A program made the translations under genes and the position numbers. A model generated the notes under the pieces. The model was not told the DNA's origin. It worked only from the letters and a program-made list of their open reading frames with translations, and ran no database searches. DNA of 64,000 bases from Scalesia atractyloides (taxonomy: Eukaryota; Streptophyta; Magnoliopsida; Asterales; Asteraceae). Numbering within the stretch: position 1 is the first letter of the stretch; each line of letters starts with the position of its first letter. Below, in pieces: positions 43,491 to 55,129 of the stretch. The stretch covers positions 45,335,369 through 45,399,368 of the forward strand of contig CAMTDV010000027.1 in assembly GCA_947069175.1 (NCBI GenBank). Reading direction: 5' to 3'.

Positions 43491-44919
43491 TCTCGTTAAC
43501 AATGTTTACGCTACGTATATAATTTATACTGGTGCAGATAAAAGTTTTATATCCGTTGAACTCGAACCTTTGCTTAAGTGTAGACGTTCTAAGTTGCCTA
43601 AATCATTCGAACTCGAAGTCGCTGATGAAAAATCCGTCACTCTCGATTATGTCCTTTCTAATTGTTCTTTGAATCTCAACGATCATATGTTTTCCATTGA
43701 CCTCATATCCATGCAAATGGGTAGCTTCGTTATCATAGTAGGTATGGACTGGCTTAGGTGAGTCCGTGCTGGAGTTGTTTGTTCTGAAAAGTTCGTTCGT
43801 CTTCCCCTTCCCAAAGACGATTCCTTACACGTCTATGGTGAGAAACCCTCCAAACGTCTCAAGATTATGTCGTGTATCCAAGCAAACAAATACTTGCGTA
43901 AGGACTACTTCGCCTTTCTTGCCCACATTGTGGAAAAGAAGGATAAGGGTCCGAGCATGAGTGAAGTTCCCGTTGTTCGTGCTTACCCCGACGTCTTCCC
44001 AGAGGATCTTCCTGGTCCACCTCCTCCTCGTTCTGTTGACTTTCACATCGAGCTCATCCCTTGCGCCACTCATGTCGCAAAATCCCCCTATCGTCTAGCA
44101 CCCTTGGAGATGCAAGAGCTCTTTAGCCAACTTTAGAAGCTTCTTGATAAAGGCTTCATACGCCCTAGCACATCTCCTTGGGGCGCTCCCATTCTATTCG
44201 TAAAAAAGAAAGAGGGATCCTTCCGAATGTGTATTGACTATCATGAGCTCAACAAGCTTACGCTCAAGAACTGATATCCTCTTCCTCGCATTGACGATCT
44301 TTTTGATCAGCTTCAAGGCGCAACTTGTTTCTCGAAAATCAACCTTCGCTCTGGTTATCATCAACTTCAAGTCCTCGAAGAAGATATACCCAAAACTGCA
44401 TTTCGCACACGTTTTGGACACTACGAATTCGTAGTCATGCCATTTGGCTTGACCAACGCACCCGCCATGTTTATGGATTTGATGAATCGCGTATGCAAGC
44501 CTTACTACGACCGATTCGTGATCGTCTTCATTGACGATATCCTAATCTCTTCCAAGACGCGAGAAGAGAATGAGCGACACTTACGTCTTATCCTTCAGCT
44601 TTTGCGTACTGAACGTCTTTACGCCAAGTTCTCCAAGTGTGAATTTTGGCTAAAGGAGGTTCAATTCCTTGGTCATGTCGTCAATGAACTTGGTATTCAC
44701 GTTGACCTTGCGAAAATCAAGGCGGAGAAGAATTGGATTGCTCCTAAATCTCCATCCAAAATTCGTTCGTTTCTTGGCTTAGCTAGTTATTACCGTCGGT
44801 TTATCTCGAATTTCTCCAAAATTGCCATACCTCTCACTTCCTTGACTCAAAAGGATAAATCTTTTGTTTGGAGTTCTGAACAAGAGGAGTCTTTTCAAAC
44901 GCTTAAGGACATGCTTTGA
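43491..44919 (+). pseudogene. pol: Gypsy G protease and RT
   Basis: Frame 1. In the protease active site the Asp codon is TAT at 43525-43527 (YTGADKSFIS), so the catalytic Asp is lost. GMDWL follows, with a stop near 43759. RT: FVKKKEGSFRMCIDY, LPRIDDLFDQL, VMPFGLTNAPAMF and FIDDIL. In-frame stops are TAG 44134-44136, TGA 44272-44274 and TGA 44917-44919. Two of these are single C-to-T changes from CAG and CGA. Confidence 0.88.
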
Positions 44920-46094
44920 AATGCTCCTATCCTAGACCTCTGGATGGTATCGATGATTTTGTCATGTATTGCGATGCCTCAAAACAAGGTCTTGGTTGCG
45001 TTCTTATGCAACGAGATAAAGTCATCGCTTACACGTCATGAAAACTCAAAATTCATGAGAAAAACTATACTACGCACGACCTTGAACTTGGTGCGGTTGT
45101 TTTTGCATTGATGATATGGCGACACTACCTTTATGGTACAAGGTATACGATCTTCACCGACCATAAGAGCCTCCAACAAATCTTCAATTAAAAGGAACTC
45201 AACATGCGTCAACGGCGTTGAGTGGAATTGTTAAACGACTACGACTGTGATATTCGCTACCACCCTGGTAAGGCGAATGTTGTAGCCGGTGCACTTAGTC
45301 GGAAAACTCATGTTAAGAGTATACGTTGCTACCAAACCTTGGGAAAGCTTCAAGAGCTAATTTTCGAGGCATAATACTCAACCATTATTGAGGGTAACCT
45401 TGATAACGAGTTGATGCGTGGTGCTGAAAACAAACTCGTAACCGAATCCAATGGCATCATGTGCTATCTTGATCGTATTAGGATTCCGAACCGTGACAAT
45501 CTTTGTGACCCCTTGATGAGTGAAGCTCATAAATCTCGGTATTCTGTTCATCCCGATGCTGATAAGATGTACCATGACCTTCGTGCGTCTTATTGGTGGC
45601 CTGTTATGAAGAAAGATATCGCTTGCTATGTCTCGAAATGCCTTACTTGTTCCAAGGTAAAGGCCGAACATCAACGTCTCTCTGGCTTACTCGAACAACC
45701 AAAAATTCCTGTATGGAAATGGGTGAGTATTGCCATGGATTTCATCACCAAACACCCTCGTACATCGTCTGGTCATGATAGTATTTGGGTAATCATCGAC
45801 CGTCTGACCAAATCTGCTCATTTCCTTCCCATACGTGAAGACTATCGAGTCGAGAAATTGGCTCGTATCTACACGAATGAAGTCATCTGTCATCACAGTG
45901 TCCCCGTTGACTTTATCTCGGACCGTGATAGTCGTTTCACTTCTCGTCTTTGGCAAACGTTTCAAAAAGCTCTTGGTACTCACCTCAATCTCAGTACTTC
46001 TTTCCATCCTCAATCTGATGGTCAAACCGAGCGTATTATCCAAACTTTAGATGACATGCTTCATTCTTGCGTAATCGATTTTGGTGGCAACTAG
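44920..46094 (+). pseudogene. pol: Gypsy G RNase H and integrase
   Basis: After a shift to frame 3 near 44935: RNase H (YCDASKQGLGCVLM, HDLELGAVVFAL, TDHKSLQQIF, NVVAGALSRK), with stops at 45039 (TGA), 45189 (TAA), 45219 (TGA) and 45372 (TAA). Integrase: HKSRYSVHPDADKMY, CLTCSKVK, first Asp WVIIDRLTKSAHF, second FISDRDSRFTS, Glu SDGQTERIIQT. A TAG at 46092-46094 replaces the conserved Trp codon before DMHLPLVEFSYNN. Confidence 0.88.
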
Positions 46095-46784
46095 GATATG
46101 CACTTGCCTTTGGTCGAATTCTCGTACAATAACAGTTACCACACGAGTATTCAAATGGCACCTTTCGAGGCATTTTATGGTCACAAGTGCCGATCGCCTA
46201 TTTGTTGGCACGAGATCAGGGAAGCTCAAATCACCGGTCCTGAGCTTTTACAGCAGACGACGAACAAGATTTTGCAGATTCAGGACAACTTGCTCAAAGC
46301 CAGATGTCGACAAAAGAGTTACGCAGATAAAAGACGTAAGCCCTTGGAATTCAACGTTGGAGACTTTGTACTTCTCAAGGTATCCCCTTGGAAGGGTGTG
46401 GTTAGTTTCGAAAAGAAGGGAAAGCTCGCTCCTCGCTATGTGGGTCCTTTCAAGATTCTCGAAAGGATTGGCAAGGTAGCGTACCGACTAGACCTACCAC
46501 AAGAGCTCAACAACGTTCATCCTACCTTTCATGTCTCAAACTTGAAGAGATGTCTAGCCAAAGAAGGAATCCAAGTCCCACTTGAAGATCTTCAAATCAA
46601 TGAGACCTTAAACTTCGTGGAGAAACCAGTCGAGATCATGGATCGAGGCACCAAGCAACTAAGGCGCAGTCGAATTCCTATCGTGAAGGTTTGGTGGGAA
46701 GGAAAACGTGGCGCTGAGTTTACTTGGGAACTTGAAAGCGACATGAAGACTAAGTATCCGCATCGATTCGTTACATCTTCCTAA
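46095..46784 (+). pseudogene. pol: Gypsy G integrase C-terminus and chromodomain
   Basis: Open in frame 3 to TAA 46782-46784. It contains LPLVEFSYNNSYHTS, FEAFYGHKCRSPICW, GDFVLLKVSPWKGV, LERIGKVAYRLDLP, HVSNLKRCL and a C-terminal chromodomain-like segment (SRIPIVKVWW, GAEFTWELES). Its closest counterpart in the window is 19440-20151 of Gypsy F. Confidence 0.88.
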
Positions 46785-46804
46785 ATTTCAGGACAAAAGT
46801 TCCT

Positions 46805-46818
46805 AAAGGAGGGGAGTC
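46805..46818 (+). other. Gypsy G polypurine tract
   Basis: AAAGGAGGGGAGTC lies between the pol stop and the LTR start. Confidence 0.8.
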
Positions 46819-47431
46819 TATAACGCTTCGCTTTTGTAACTTTCAGTTTTTAGTATGTTTACTTCGTGATTCTATTTCTGGAAAGTCTAAACCTTGTAGT
46901 TGTATCTCATTTCTGAATCATTGTAAATCCAAGGCTTTGATTGTAATCAAATTGATCAATTATACGGAATTCACAATCTTTATGCATGCTTATACTTATG
47001 AATGAATGCTTATTCGTTACTTGATTTATCCATTTAATTCAACTCGTGGATTCTCGTTGTGCATTCATAAATCTTAAACGCTTCAAATCAAGCAAGACGA
47101 TCGGTGAACTAAACACCACGCGTATAAACAATTGGCACCTCGCAAACCTTGTCACATTTATATTATTTGATTACAACATAACAAGTTCTTTTTTTAGGAT
47201 TTGAAAGATCTTTACACTTGTTATTTAATTACCAAACAAACCACCCTTGCAATATGTGAAAGATATAACAAGTAAACATCAAATAACCTACCTACATTTA
47301 TTAAATAACAAAAAAAAAGAATGTAGCTTGCAGCCGCAAGCTACTAGACATGTTTAAAGTTTGTTTTCTTCCAAGTTCAACCACCTAATCCCCATTAAAT
47401 GCCAACCTAACCCAAACCTTAATCTTCCCTC

Positions 47432-47438
47432 TATAAAA
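47432..47438 (+). promoter_or_regulatory. TATA box, Gypsy G 3' LTR
   Basis: TATAAAA in a C-rich context. The equivalent position of the 5' LTR has lost it. Confidence 0.7.
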
Positions 47439-47540
47439 CCCCAACTTTCCCCAACCTTTTCTCACTTTTGCAAGCCTCCAACACTTCACAAAACCTCCCT
47501 AAACCTCAAGAAATTAAGGCTGAGATATTGCAGTTTGCAA

Positions 47541-49199
47541 GTGAGTTTCAACTCATTTCCTTTGATATTCAACCCTTGTTTCTTCTTCTAGAACACTTGG
47601 ATAACCTCTAAGAAGGTTTTCACAAGTTTTATTGGGCAAACTAAGGTGAAACCTCACCATTTGAGGTCCAAAAGTGTCCTAAACTTTCTACTCATGTTTA
47701 TCTTTTCACAACTTTAAAAATATCAAGTTTTCTTCATGTTTTCTACCTCAATAATGTTTGCTAAGCCTCTTGAGATGTTACCATAGGTTTTCCATGGAAA
47801 ACCAAGGTGGAACAATACCATTTTTATGGCCAAACTTTCTGTTTTGAAAGTTAAACTTATAAACTTTTCTTAAACTTGTTTTCTCTTAACAACTCTATGC
47901 TACTTGTGCCTCTTATCAAGTTTATGATTAGTGAGCTAGCTAGAATTGTTTCATACAAAACAAAGGTATAACATGCCTCTATACTTGTTGTTTTACTAAG
48001 GGTCATAACCTACAAGTGTTGAAACCATCCAAGCTTACAAGCTTGTGTTTTTGGTAAAGGTGTGATTACATGGAGGCCTTGGCTATCCAACTTTCAATCC
48101 ACCACCTCACTTGATGAGTTATATCCACTAAGCTATGTTTCACCTTCAATTGAGTAACAAGGCTACGACACCTCCCCAAACATTGCCATGTTCAGGATGC
48201 ATGCACCTAGCTTGCTTACTCGGTCGAGACGTAGTTTAGTGAAGTACTTTATTTTTACTTCATTCACGACCATCCGGATTGTCCTGGTCGAAATTTGTGT
48301 TTTGGTGAATCTTACGAAAGAGGTTAAGGACGGTTATCCGCCTACCTCCATGCATGACTTCTATGAAATCTATGATTTATATGATAAACTTGTAATATTA
48401 TATGTAAACTATATATGTAAATAATAAATATAAATGAACCTTTGACAATGGCCGTATGGTTACTTGTCCTAACATTAGGTTATTTTATCTAAGACTTAAC
48501 CATCATTACGATTCTATTGGGCATGACCAATAAAACCACAAACACCCTTCGAGGCTTATAGTGTCAAAAACGAGCGTCAACGTCTAGATAAATACTTTCG
48601 ACTATACATACTTTTGCATACTTTAAATCCCTAAAATAACGAACTCCTTTGTCATTCCAATACTCACACGCCTACTTTTCCTTGTGTAGGATAACTCGAT
48701 GTTCGTCTCCCCTAATCAACCCAAACATGTTCACGGAATTAACTTTGCAAAACCGTGAGGACACTCGACACCCTTTTTACGCTTTACACTTGTTGGGTGC
48801 AATATGTTAATCTATCATAAATACACTAAATCACACTTATATTTTTTAAATCACACAAACAATCCATCGTACATGCTATAATTATGTGACACCCGATTTG
48901 TTTACTTGGAACATTCTTATGTGACTCTAATTGACATTAACTTCGTACGAGCCTCCCTTTAACATGTATAGCGCTATAGGAGTAACGCACCGCCCATATT
49001 CTTGTGGTCATGTTAAGTTTAATCTATTATGCAGTGACACTTGAGGATTGACTTGTAGTTCACATGCCTTGTTTACATTGATCTCATATACTAGCTTATC
49101 ATGTGGATTTGTTTAAGCTTTTTTATTACTTATGCTATGATTCAAACTTGTGTACTCGCCAATACTTTGTATTGAGCTATACTTTTTAACATGTTGTAG
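47541..49199 (+). other. Candidate LTR leader intron, Gypsy G 3' LTR
   Basis: GTGAGTTTCA begins 103 bp after the TATA box. TTTTTAACATGTTGTAG ends at 49199, 256 bp before the LTR end. A short first exon is plausible. Splicing is inferred. Confidence 0.38.
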
Positions 49200-49455
49200 G
49201 TTGAGAATGTTGATGTGACGAAACTTGGTAGGATTGGCATAGAAACACACTTAGAATGCTAAGTTATATATTATGTTTCGTTGAACTTGTTTTATTTGAT
49301 GCTACATTGTTTTGGATTTATGTTGTATTTTGATTGTTGATGAATGAAATGAAATGAAATGTTTAAATTAAATATTGTCACATTTAGTATTATGATGTCT
49401 TGAGCAATCTCGTTCGTCTCACTCCGATGTTTCCGCCATCGGTTGGTGTGTGACA

Positions 49456-50340
49456 TCTTGTTTTTACATTCAGATGCATAGCGTCCTTTTTGCTTACACT
49501 TGTAGCACACAACTTCTGCTTTTGCTTTGTCCTTCAATTTCCCTTCCATCCTCCCCTAGTCACCTTTCTTATACCTATGGCTTTCACCTCTTAATCTTTG
49601 CCCAAATGTTTTGGTGAGCAATGTAACTGGCTCAGCAATGCAGAAAAATCTGATGAGGTATCAAAATTTTCCATAATTTCGCAACAAGAGTTTTATGGAT
49701 CAGAATTGATTACTCTTTGAGAGTTTGATATGAGAGCAATGGGCCCCCTCTTTGGTTTTGAGTTTCATATATTTCTTTTTCTCTAGGGACAAGAATGCTA
49801 TAAAGGTCATGTAGACTAATGCTTCCCAGCTCTAGGGTGGAGGCTAAAGTCATTGTTAGACTTCTCATTCTCTTGGTAAAGCATCTAGGAATTTCACATT
49901 CCTTTCATCGTTGGATTTCTCAATACCAAATTTTTTTAGTTTATTTAAAAGTTTAGCAAATTTGTTTTATGTTTCTCAAATATTTTCATTTGGTAGACTT
50001 TTAAATCTCTCATAAGAGGAAACACAATTTGTTCGTTTGTTTCTCTTCATCCGTTCTCCTCTTTCACAAAGATTTTCCAACTTATCTCGTATCTTTTTAG
50101 TAGAAGCACATGCATCTACTTGAGAGAATATGTCATTTGGATGTGGCATAATCAAAAGTGATTTGGCCCTTTCATCAGCTTCCACATTTGCCTTATCTTC
50201 ATTGCTCCAAAAATTTTCTTCTTTTGGAGCCCAAGATACGTGCAATTCTAGTGTTTGCTTAGTTGCTGGAACACCTGGTATTTCAACCATGGGTATATGT
50301 GGGCTACTCTCAATGGATTGAAACAGAGCTCAATCATGTC
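49456..50340 (-). pseudogene. gag: Copia C gag (partial)
   Basis: Frame 50290-49976 starts MVEIPGVPATKQTLELHVSW and contains ERAKSLLIMPHPNDIFSQVD and ASTKKIRDKLENLCE, the copia gag (UBN2-type) pattern. After stops and frame breaks 49549-49456 encodes CYKCKQKGRYASEC, a knuckle with Arg at the His position. The frame then runs into the Gypsy G LTR; the residues encoded beyond 49455 are LTR-derived. Confidence 0.78.
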
Positions 50341-50522
50341 CATTTAGGAAATTGATCATCCTGATATTCCATTGGGGTACTCCTCTCTAACCTAGGTCGG
50401 AGGTTTTGACATAGACCCAATATTGAAAGTGTTATTCCATGTTTGAAAGTTTGCCATATTTGGATAAAAGAAAGTTTAAAATAAATGAGCAATTAATCGT
50501 TTGAAAATAGTTTATTCAATCT

Positions 50523-50536
50523 GCTCTGATATCAAT
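50523..50536 (-). promoter_or_regulatory. Copia C primer-binding site (one mismatch)
   Basis: The minus strand reads ATTGATATCAGAGC, the initiator Met-tRNA PBS with one G-to-A change. Confidence 0.85.
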
Positions 50537-51277
50537 TGTTGGTCCCATATTAACAATAATCTTTTAACTTAATATAGCAAGTGATTTCAACAAGTATGAA
50601 AATAATATGGGGAATTAGAAATCAAACTTTCAAGAAACACAACTAAAGAATTTTCAAGTTTATATAACTTTGAAACAAAATAGTTTACAAGGTGATTGTG
50701 AGGTTATTGACTATTACAAACGAATACTTTGATAATTCTGTGTCGAAAGGGTAATCAAGTTTTTGTTGTAGGTATTAAATGCTTGGTTTAACTCATTATC
50801 CTTTGATGATTTACTTCTCTATTTATAGAGAGTCTTCAGCATGAATAAACATTTGTTTATTCATACTCTTGCCCTACATAAAGTAGTTTTTTGGTATATT
50901 CATTTAATCTACTAAGGTCAACTTGCTACTTTACAAATATGGCAGAGCAGTATCTTTTAGACAAGTTGGCTTATCAGAATTCTTGATAGCTAGCTCATGA
51001 GAAAATCTGTTGAACAACACCAGATTTTCTTATGATCAGAGTTCACCAGAATCTGATGTTAATCATCAGAAATATCATTAGATCCATCAGATTAGTCTTT
51101 TCTGATCATCTTTATTTACTTGTGATCATTTTCTAATGAATGTTGAAGATGTGTTCTTCTTTCTTCTGTCCAGATTGCCTTGTTTCTTCTTCTTGTTTGA
51201 CCTTCATGACTTTATCTTCAGTAGTTGACCAGATAGATCATATTTTTCTTCTATACTTATCTAAAAGTTTCCTAACA
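50537..51277 (-). repeat. Copia C 5' LTR (741 bp)
   Basis: In element sense it starts TGTTAGGAAACTTTT and ends GGGACCAACA. It is an inverted relative of 62026-62752. The TATA region (50816-50832) reads CTCTATAAATAGAG-like on the minus strand. Confidence 0.88.
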
Positions 51278-51701
51278 ATACTACTCACCAAGACATTTGA
51301 GCAAATGCTAAGAGGTGGAAGTAATAAGTACCAGAAAAGTGATATAGGAAGGATGGAAGAAAATTCCAAAGATAAAGCAAAAGTAGAAGTTGTGTGCTAC
51401 AAATGTAACTAAATGGGGCATTATGCCTCGGATGCAAAAACAAGAGGCTCAAAGATTTTGCTTATTATGGGAAAAAAAGCTTGAGGAAGCCAAGAAGCAA
51501 CAACAGGTTAGTCTAATTGTAGGCACATACACCTAGCTAACTGACAATTCTTCTGATGAAGAAGAAGAAATGGCCAATTTTAGTCTAATGGAAAAAATTT
51601 CTGATGTAGAATCTGAAACTTAGAACTCAAGGTAAGCACAAACAATCTTGATATAGAACAACAATTAAATAAGCTCATGACAGATTTTGAGAAATTACAA
51701 G
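51278..51701 (+). pseudogene. gag: Copia D gag zinc-knuckle piece
   Basis: TLLTKTFEQMLRGGS, then DKAKVEVVCYKCN and a TAA, followed by MGHYAS in frame; the knuckle is degraded (last Cys absent). Homologous to minus-strand 49490-49640 of copia C. The region after it is acidic (DEEEE). Confidence 0.75.
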
Positions 51702-51706
51702 AAAAC
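51702..51706. repeat. Target-site duplication AAAAC of solo LTR B2, left copy
   Basis: AAAAC precedes the LTR; the right copy is 55826-55830. Confidence 0.75.
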
Positions 51707-52045
51707 AGTCACACCCGATTGTAGGCGAAAGTGCACTGTGTGAACTTGATCGGCACTCATTGCATAGATATAAGTAAACAAACCATGTAAACAAACAAAC
51801 GATGTTCATATATTCAACCATTAAATAAGTACAAGTCATAAGTTGTTCAAAAGTAAAAGACAACATAAGTTATAAAGTTTTACAAAAGACTTATTCCAAC
51901 ATAGAGTTTTTAAATACCAAGGCTCCGCATCCTATATCTCACTCGAGGATGAGATATATGGACCAAACCCTTCAAAACGGATGACAGCTATTTCTTGACA
52001 ACCATTTCCTTGGTGATAACATTGCGCCAAAATCCACTTAATTTC

Positions 52046-52446
52046 CTGAAATACATGTAAGTTTAAGAACATCAACAAAAGTTGGCGAGCTCATGTGTTT
52101 TGTATTCGCTCTCAAATGAATCTTAAAAACATTTGAAAATTTGTATGTGAAAATGTGGTATGTAAAGCGTCAATAAACTTGTTGATCACTAATGTTTGCA
52201 AGGACATTAATACGTGTGACAACATAGGAAGCACTCAACCCTAGACGATTTAGTACCGATCTGCGATCGGCTGGGACAACAAAAGTACTACATGCAGCCA
52301 CACAAGGACCCATGAGTGTGGCTCGCCCGTACCCGATAGATCTAGTATTTCATTCCATAGCTTAATCATACCATCATAACATGTATTTCCCCCCAAGAGT
52401 TGTAAAACCGAAAACATTTAAAAGCAAAGGGGGGACATGAACTCAC
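52046..52446 (-). other. Candidate LTR leader intron in B2
   Basis: In minus sense GTGAGTTCATG starts at 52446 and TTACATGTATTTCAG ends at 52046, followed by GAAATT. The acceptor lies 339 bp from the LTR end. Splicing is inferred. Confidence 0.4.
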
Positions 52447-52653
52447 AGTTTGCGTCCATATAAAATGAGTGCTAGCAAAGCGGGGTATCCAAAGACACGA
52501 GTCAACCTACAAGTGTTCTAACTCATTAGACACTTAGGTCTCTACTAGACCATGTACGCGTTGCTCATCTAGAACGTTTGTTACGTTTATATTTATTATT
52601 TATTTGGACCCCTTGTGTATTTTAATATGTTGGCATTTGTTTTGTACGCTTTC

Positions 52654-52656
<3 letters not shown>

Positions 52657-52709
<53 letters not shown>
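52657..52709. repeat. TA microsatellite in B2
   Basis: Nearly uninterrupted TA repeat of about 50 bp, at the same relative position as the TATA-like A/T block of B1. Confidence 0.92.
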
Positions 52710-52715
<6 letters not shown>

Positions 52716-52727
52716 AATGTGTATGAA

Positions 52728-53040
52728 TGGGCCTCGCCCTTCGTGAGTCTTCGTACCTAGCACCGGCATAAGTGGGCCTAGCCCATTTGAGTCTCCGTGT
52801 CACATACGGTGTAAGTAGGTCTACCCCATAAGCGTCTTTGTGCCTCGCACAAGTGAGAATGGGCCTAGCCCATTCGAGTCACCGTGTCACACAAGGGGTA
52901 AGTAGGCCTAACCCATGAACGTCTTTGTGCCTCGCACAAGTGAGAATGGGCTTAGCGCATTTGAGTCTTCGTGTCACACACGGTGTTAGTGGGACTAGCC
53001 CATAAGCGTCTCCGTGCCACGCACGGGCGTAAGTTCGTTA
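52728..53040 (-). repeat. B2 array related to the GGGCCTAGCCCAT repeat of B1
   Basis: Longer units (about 60-65 bp and subunits) carrying GGGCCTAGCCCAT, GGACTAGCCCAT, GGCCTAACCCAT and CGTGTCACAC / GTGCCTCGCACAAG blocks. It replaces the 27-bp array of B1 at the corresponding place. Confidence 0.75.
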
Positions 53041-53106
53041 TGCGTTATATATATATTTCAAATATATATTTTAAGGATGGTGAACCTTGTTCACGCGTAT
53101 ATGTAC

Positions 53107-53308
53107 ATTTTGTCCCTTTGTATATGAATTTGTGCCTTTGTATATGCAATTGTTCCTTTGCACATGCATTTGTTCATTTGTATATGTATTTGTTCCTTTG
53201 TATATGCAGTTGTTCCTTGGTATATACATATGTTCGTTTGCGCATGCATCGTTTCTTTGTATATGAATTTGTTCCTCCGTATATGTATTTCTTCCCTTGA
53301 GTATATAT
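53107..53308. repeat. 20-bp minisatellite in B2
   Basis: About ten degenerate units of TTGTTCCTTTGTATATGCA. The ORFs around 52971-53676 are translations of this repeat and are not genes. Confidence 0.85.
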
Positions 53309-55095
53309 TTGAGAACAAATATATATGTGTATCTTTACTAGATATATTTGTTAAGAATATACATATTTTTAACATCGTATTTATATTGGTGTACATGTAT
53401 GTATCTTTTTGTATGTGTACACTTCATCAAGTGTATTTGTATACATTACTATGTCATTGTGTATTTATACGTATACATATACCATGTATATACCTTACTT
53501 GTGTATTTTACTGTCGGTATTTATGTCGTATTTGTACGTATATGTGTACATGTACATTTCTTTATTATTGCCATTTCACCAAGTGTATTATTATACGTAT
53601 TTTATATGCATTTGTATACTTGTACACTTATGTACTTACACTTAGTGATATACTTTCCGAAATTTGGGAGTCTTGAAATATATATTATTCAAGACTAAAA
53701 ATTATATTATTTCGTGTAATAAATTCAAAATATATAAATGCATGAAGGTTCATGTCCTTGTTAATACCTTCAAGTATTTAGGAGGCTTTGATGTGTGGAG
53801 TATTTGCATTTAGTTAGTATTTTCCTAACTTCCAATACATACACACTATTATACACATAAAGTTGGATATTCCAAGTTTATATATATTTTCATCTCTAAA
53901 TATATATATATAATTCCCATTTTACTTATGAAATATATATAAGTGTTTAAGAAAATCATTTAGGAGTTTGGGACTTAAACTTTTCCATTAAGACTTGCCT
54001 AATCATGATTAAGGTCACTAATCGCGTTTAGTCGTTTTCATCACTTTTTAATTACACCTTAATCACGGTTAGAATTTTAGAAAATTTCGATAGTTTCCCC
54101 TTAAACTATGGCATTTTCACGTTTTCTAAACGTATTTTAAACCATCTTTAAGTCCCATAATCATCATTAATCTCAAATCAAGTTCAATAACCGACTTTGC
54201 ATGTGATTATACACATATTCACCTTCATTTTCCCATGAGCTTATACATATATTTTTAACAAATCTTCTAAAAATAACCACACTTTTTATACCCATTAACT
54301 AGTTCATCCTTTTAGCATAAACTTGTTTAAGCTACTTTTTAAGAACCATCATAATATAAAATCATGATTTAATCTCCTTGTAAAAGTTATATTTGTTAAA
54401 AATCACTTTCAAGTTTAGTGTTTATGATCATAGATCATCAAGGTGATGATCTTGTTAGATCTAAACCCTTTGATGTTTAGATCATCATTTTTAACCGTGC
54501 TCATACAAGATCATAACATTATACAACCTACTTTACAATAATCACCAAGTTCATACCAACTAGTTTATACTAATATATCATTTTTGTAGACTTTTTAAGT
54601 TCATGCTTAGAGTTTTAGCTTTGATTTTTCATGGAGTACAAGATGACCTAGTAATACACTAGCCTTCTTCATAATATAACAAGTATGAAAATTGTAGTGA
54701 AGATGTCTTACAACTAGCACAAGCCTAGGGAAGCACTTTCACGATAATGAAGAAGAAAATATTAAGATGTGAAGGCTTCAAATGGTGAGAACAAGTCCCT
54801 AGTGCTTCTCCTTGGCTTGAATCTTCCTTAAATCATATTGAAATGGAGTTTTTAAGCTTGTAATGGGGTGTTCTTAAATTGAATATGGGTGTTGTGTGTG
54901 TATGTGAGTCGTATGAGGAAGAGAGAGGTATAAGGTTTTGCGACTTTTGAAAAGTGATTGTAAATTATAATGGTCTTGCATCCTTTAGTCAAGATCATAT
55001 CTACAAGCCATACTCATGACCATCTTTCATTATCTTGTTGTAGGTTGGGAGGGGGTGGACCCCATGTTGGCCGACTTTCGGGTAAGGTGTAAGAG

Positions 55096-55129
<34 letters not shown>

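Larger units (their letters stand above)
1..49455 (+). mobile_element. Gypsy G: Ty3/gypsy chromovirus (Tekay-like), host of the nested cluster
   Basis: A complete but broken element whose 5' LTR is cut by the window start. Order on the + strand is partial LTR, Met-tRNA PBS, gag, protease, RT, RNase H, integrase, chromodomain, polypurine tract and 3' LTR. Its gag is split at 3389/42586 by a 39-kb copia insertion (A). The two gag halves join in frame once A and one copy of the CGTAA duplication are removed. The order PR-RT-RH-IN with a C-terminal chromodomain places it among chromoviruses. The right flank after 49455 is TCTTG; the matching left copy lies outside the window. Many stops make it non-autonomous. 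Confidence 0.93.
46819..49455 (+). repeat. Gypsy G 3' LTR (2637 bp)
   Basis: Starts TATAACGCTTCG (TG mutated to TA) and ends GTGTGACA. TATA box TATAAAA at 47432-47438 in CCCTCTATAAAACCCC. Donor-like GTGAGT at 47541 and acceptor-like CATGTTGTAG ending 49199. The short ORF 48188-48424 equals 768-1004 of the 5' LTR. Confidence 0.93.
49456..51277 (-). mobile_element. Copia C: 5' end of a copia element, split by Gypsy G
   Basis: Minus strand: LTR 50537-51277, PBS 50523-50536, gag down to the zinc knuckle at about 49490, then the Gypsy G LTR. The rest of C presumably lies left of the window. Its LTR and gag are homologous to those of copia D in inverted orientation. It was probably inserted into D at 51278. 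Confidence 0.8.

Noticed and set aside
46819..51277. Possible host gene between Gypsy G and copia D
   Set aside because: Every part is assigned to the G LTR, or to C gag, PBS and LTR. No extra ORF remains.
49456..51700. Foldback or inverted-repeat DNA transposon at the C/D junction
   Set aside because: The inverted sequences are copia LTR and gag with a PBS. No terminal inverted repeats or transposase were seen. Self-nesting explains them.
52971..53698. ORFs of 78-172 codons with repeating Cys/Tyr/Phe-rich peptides
   Set aside because: They translate the 20-bp minisatellite in several frames and have no independent coding signal.
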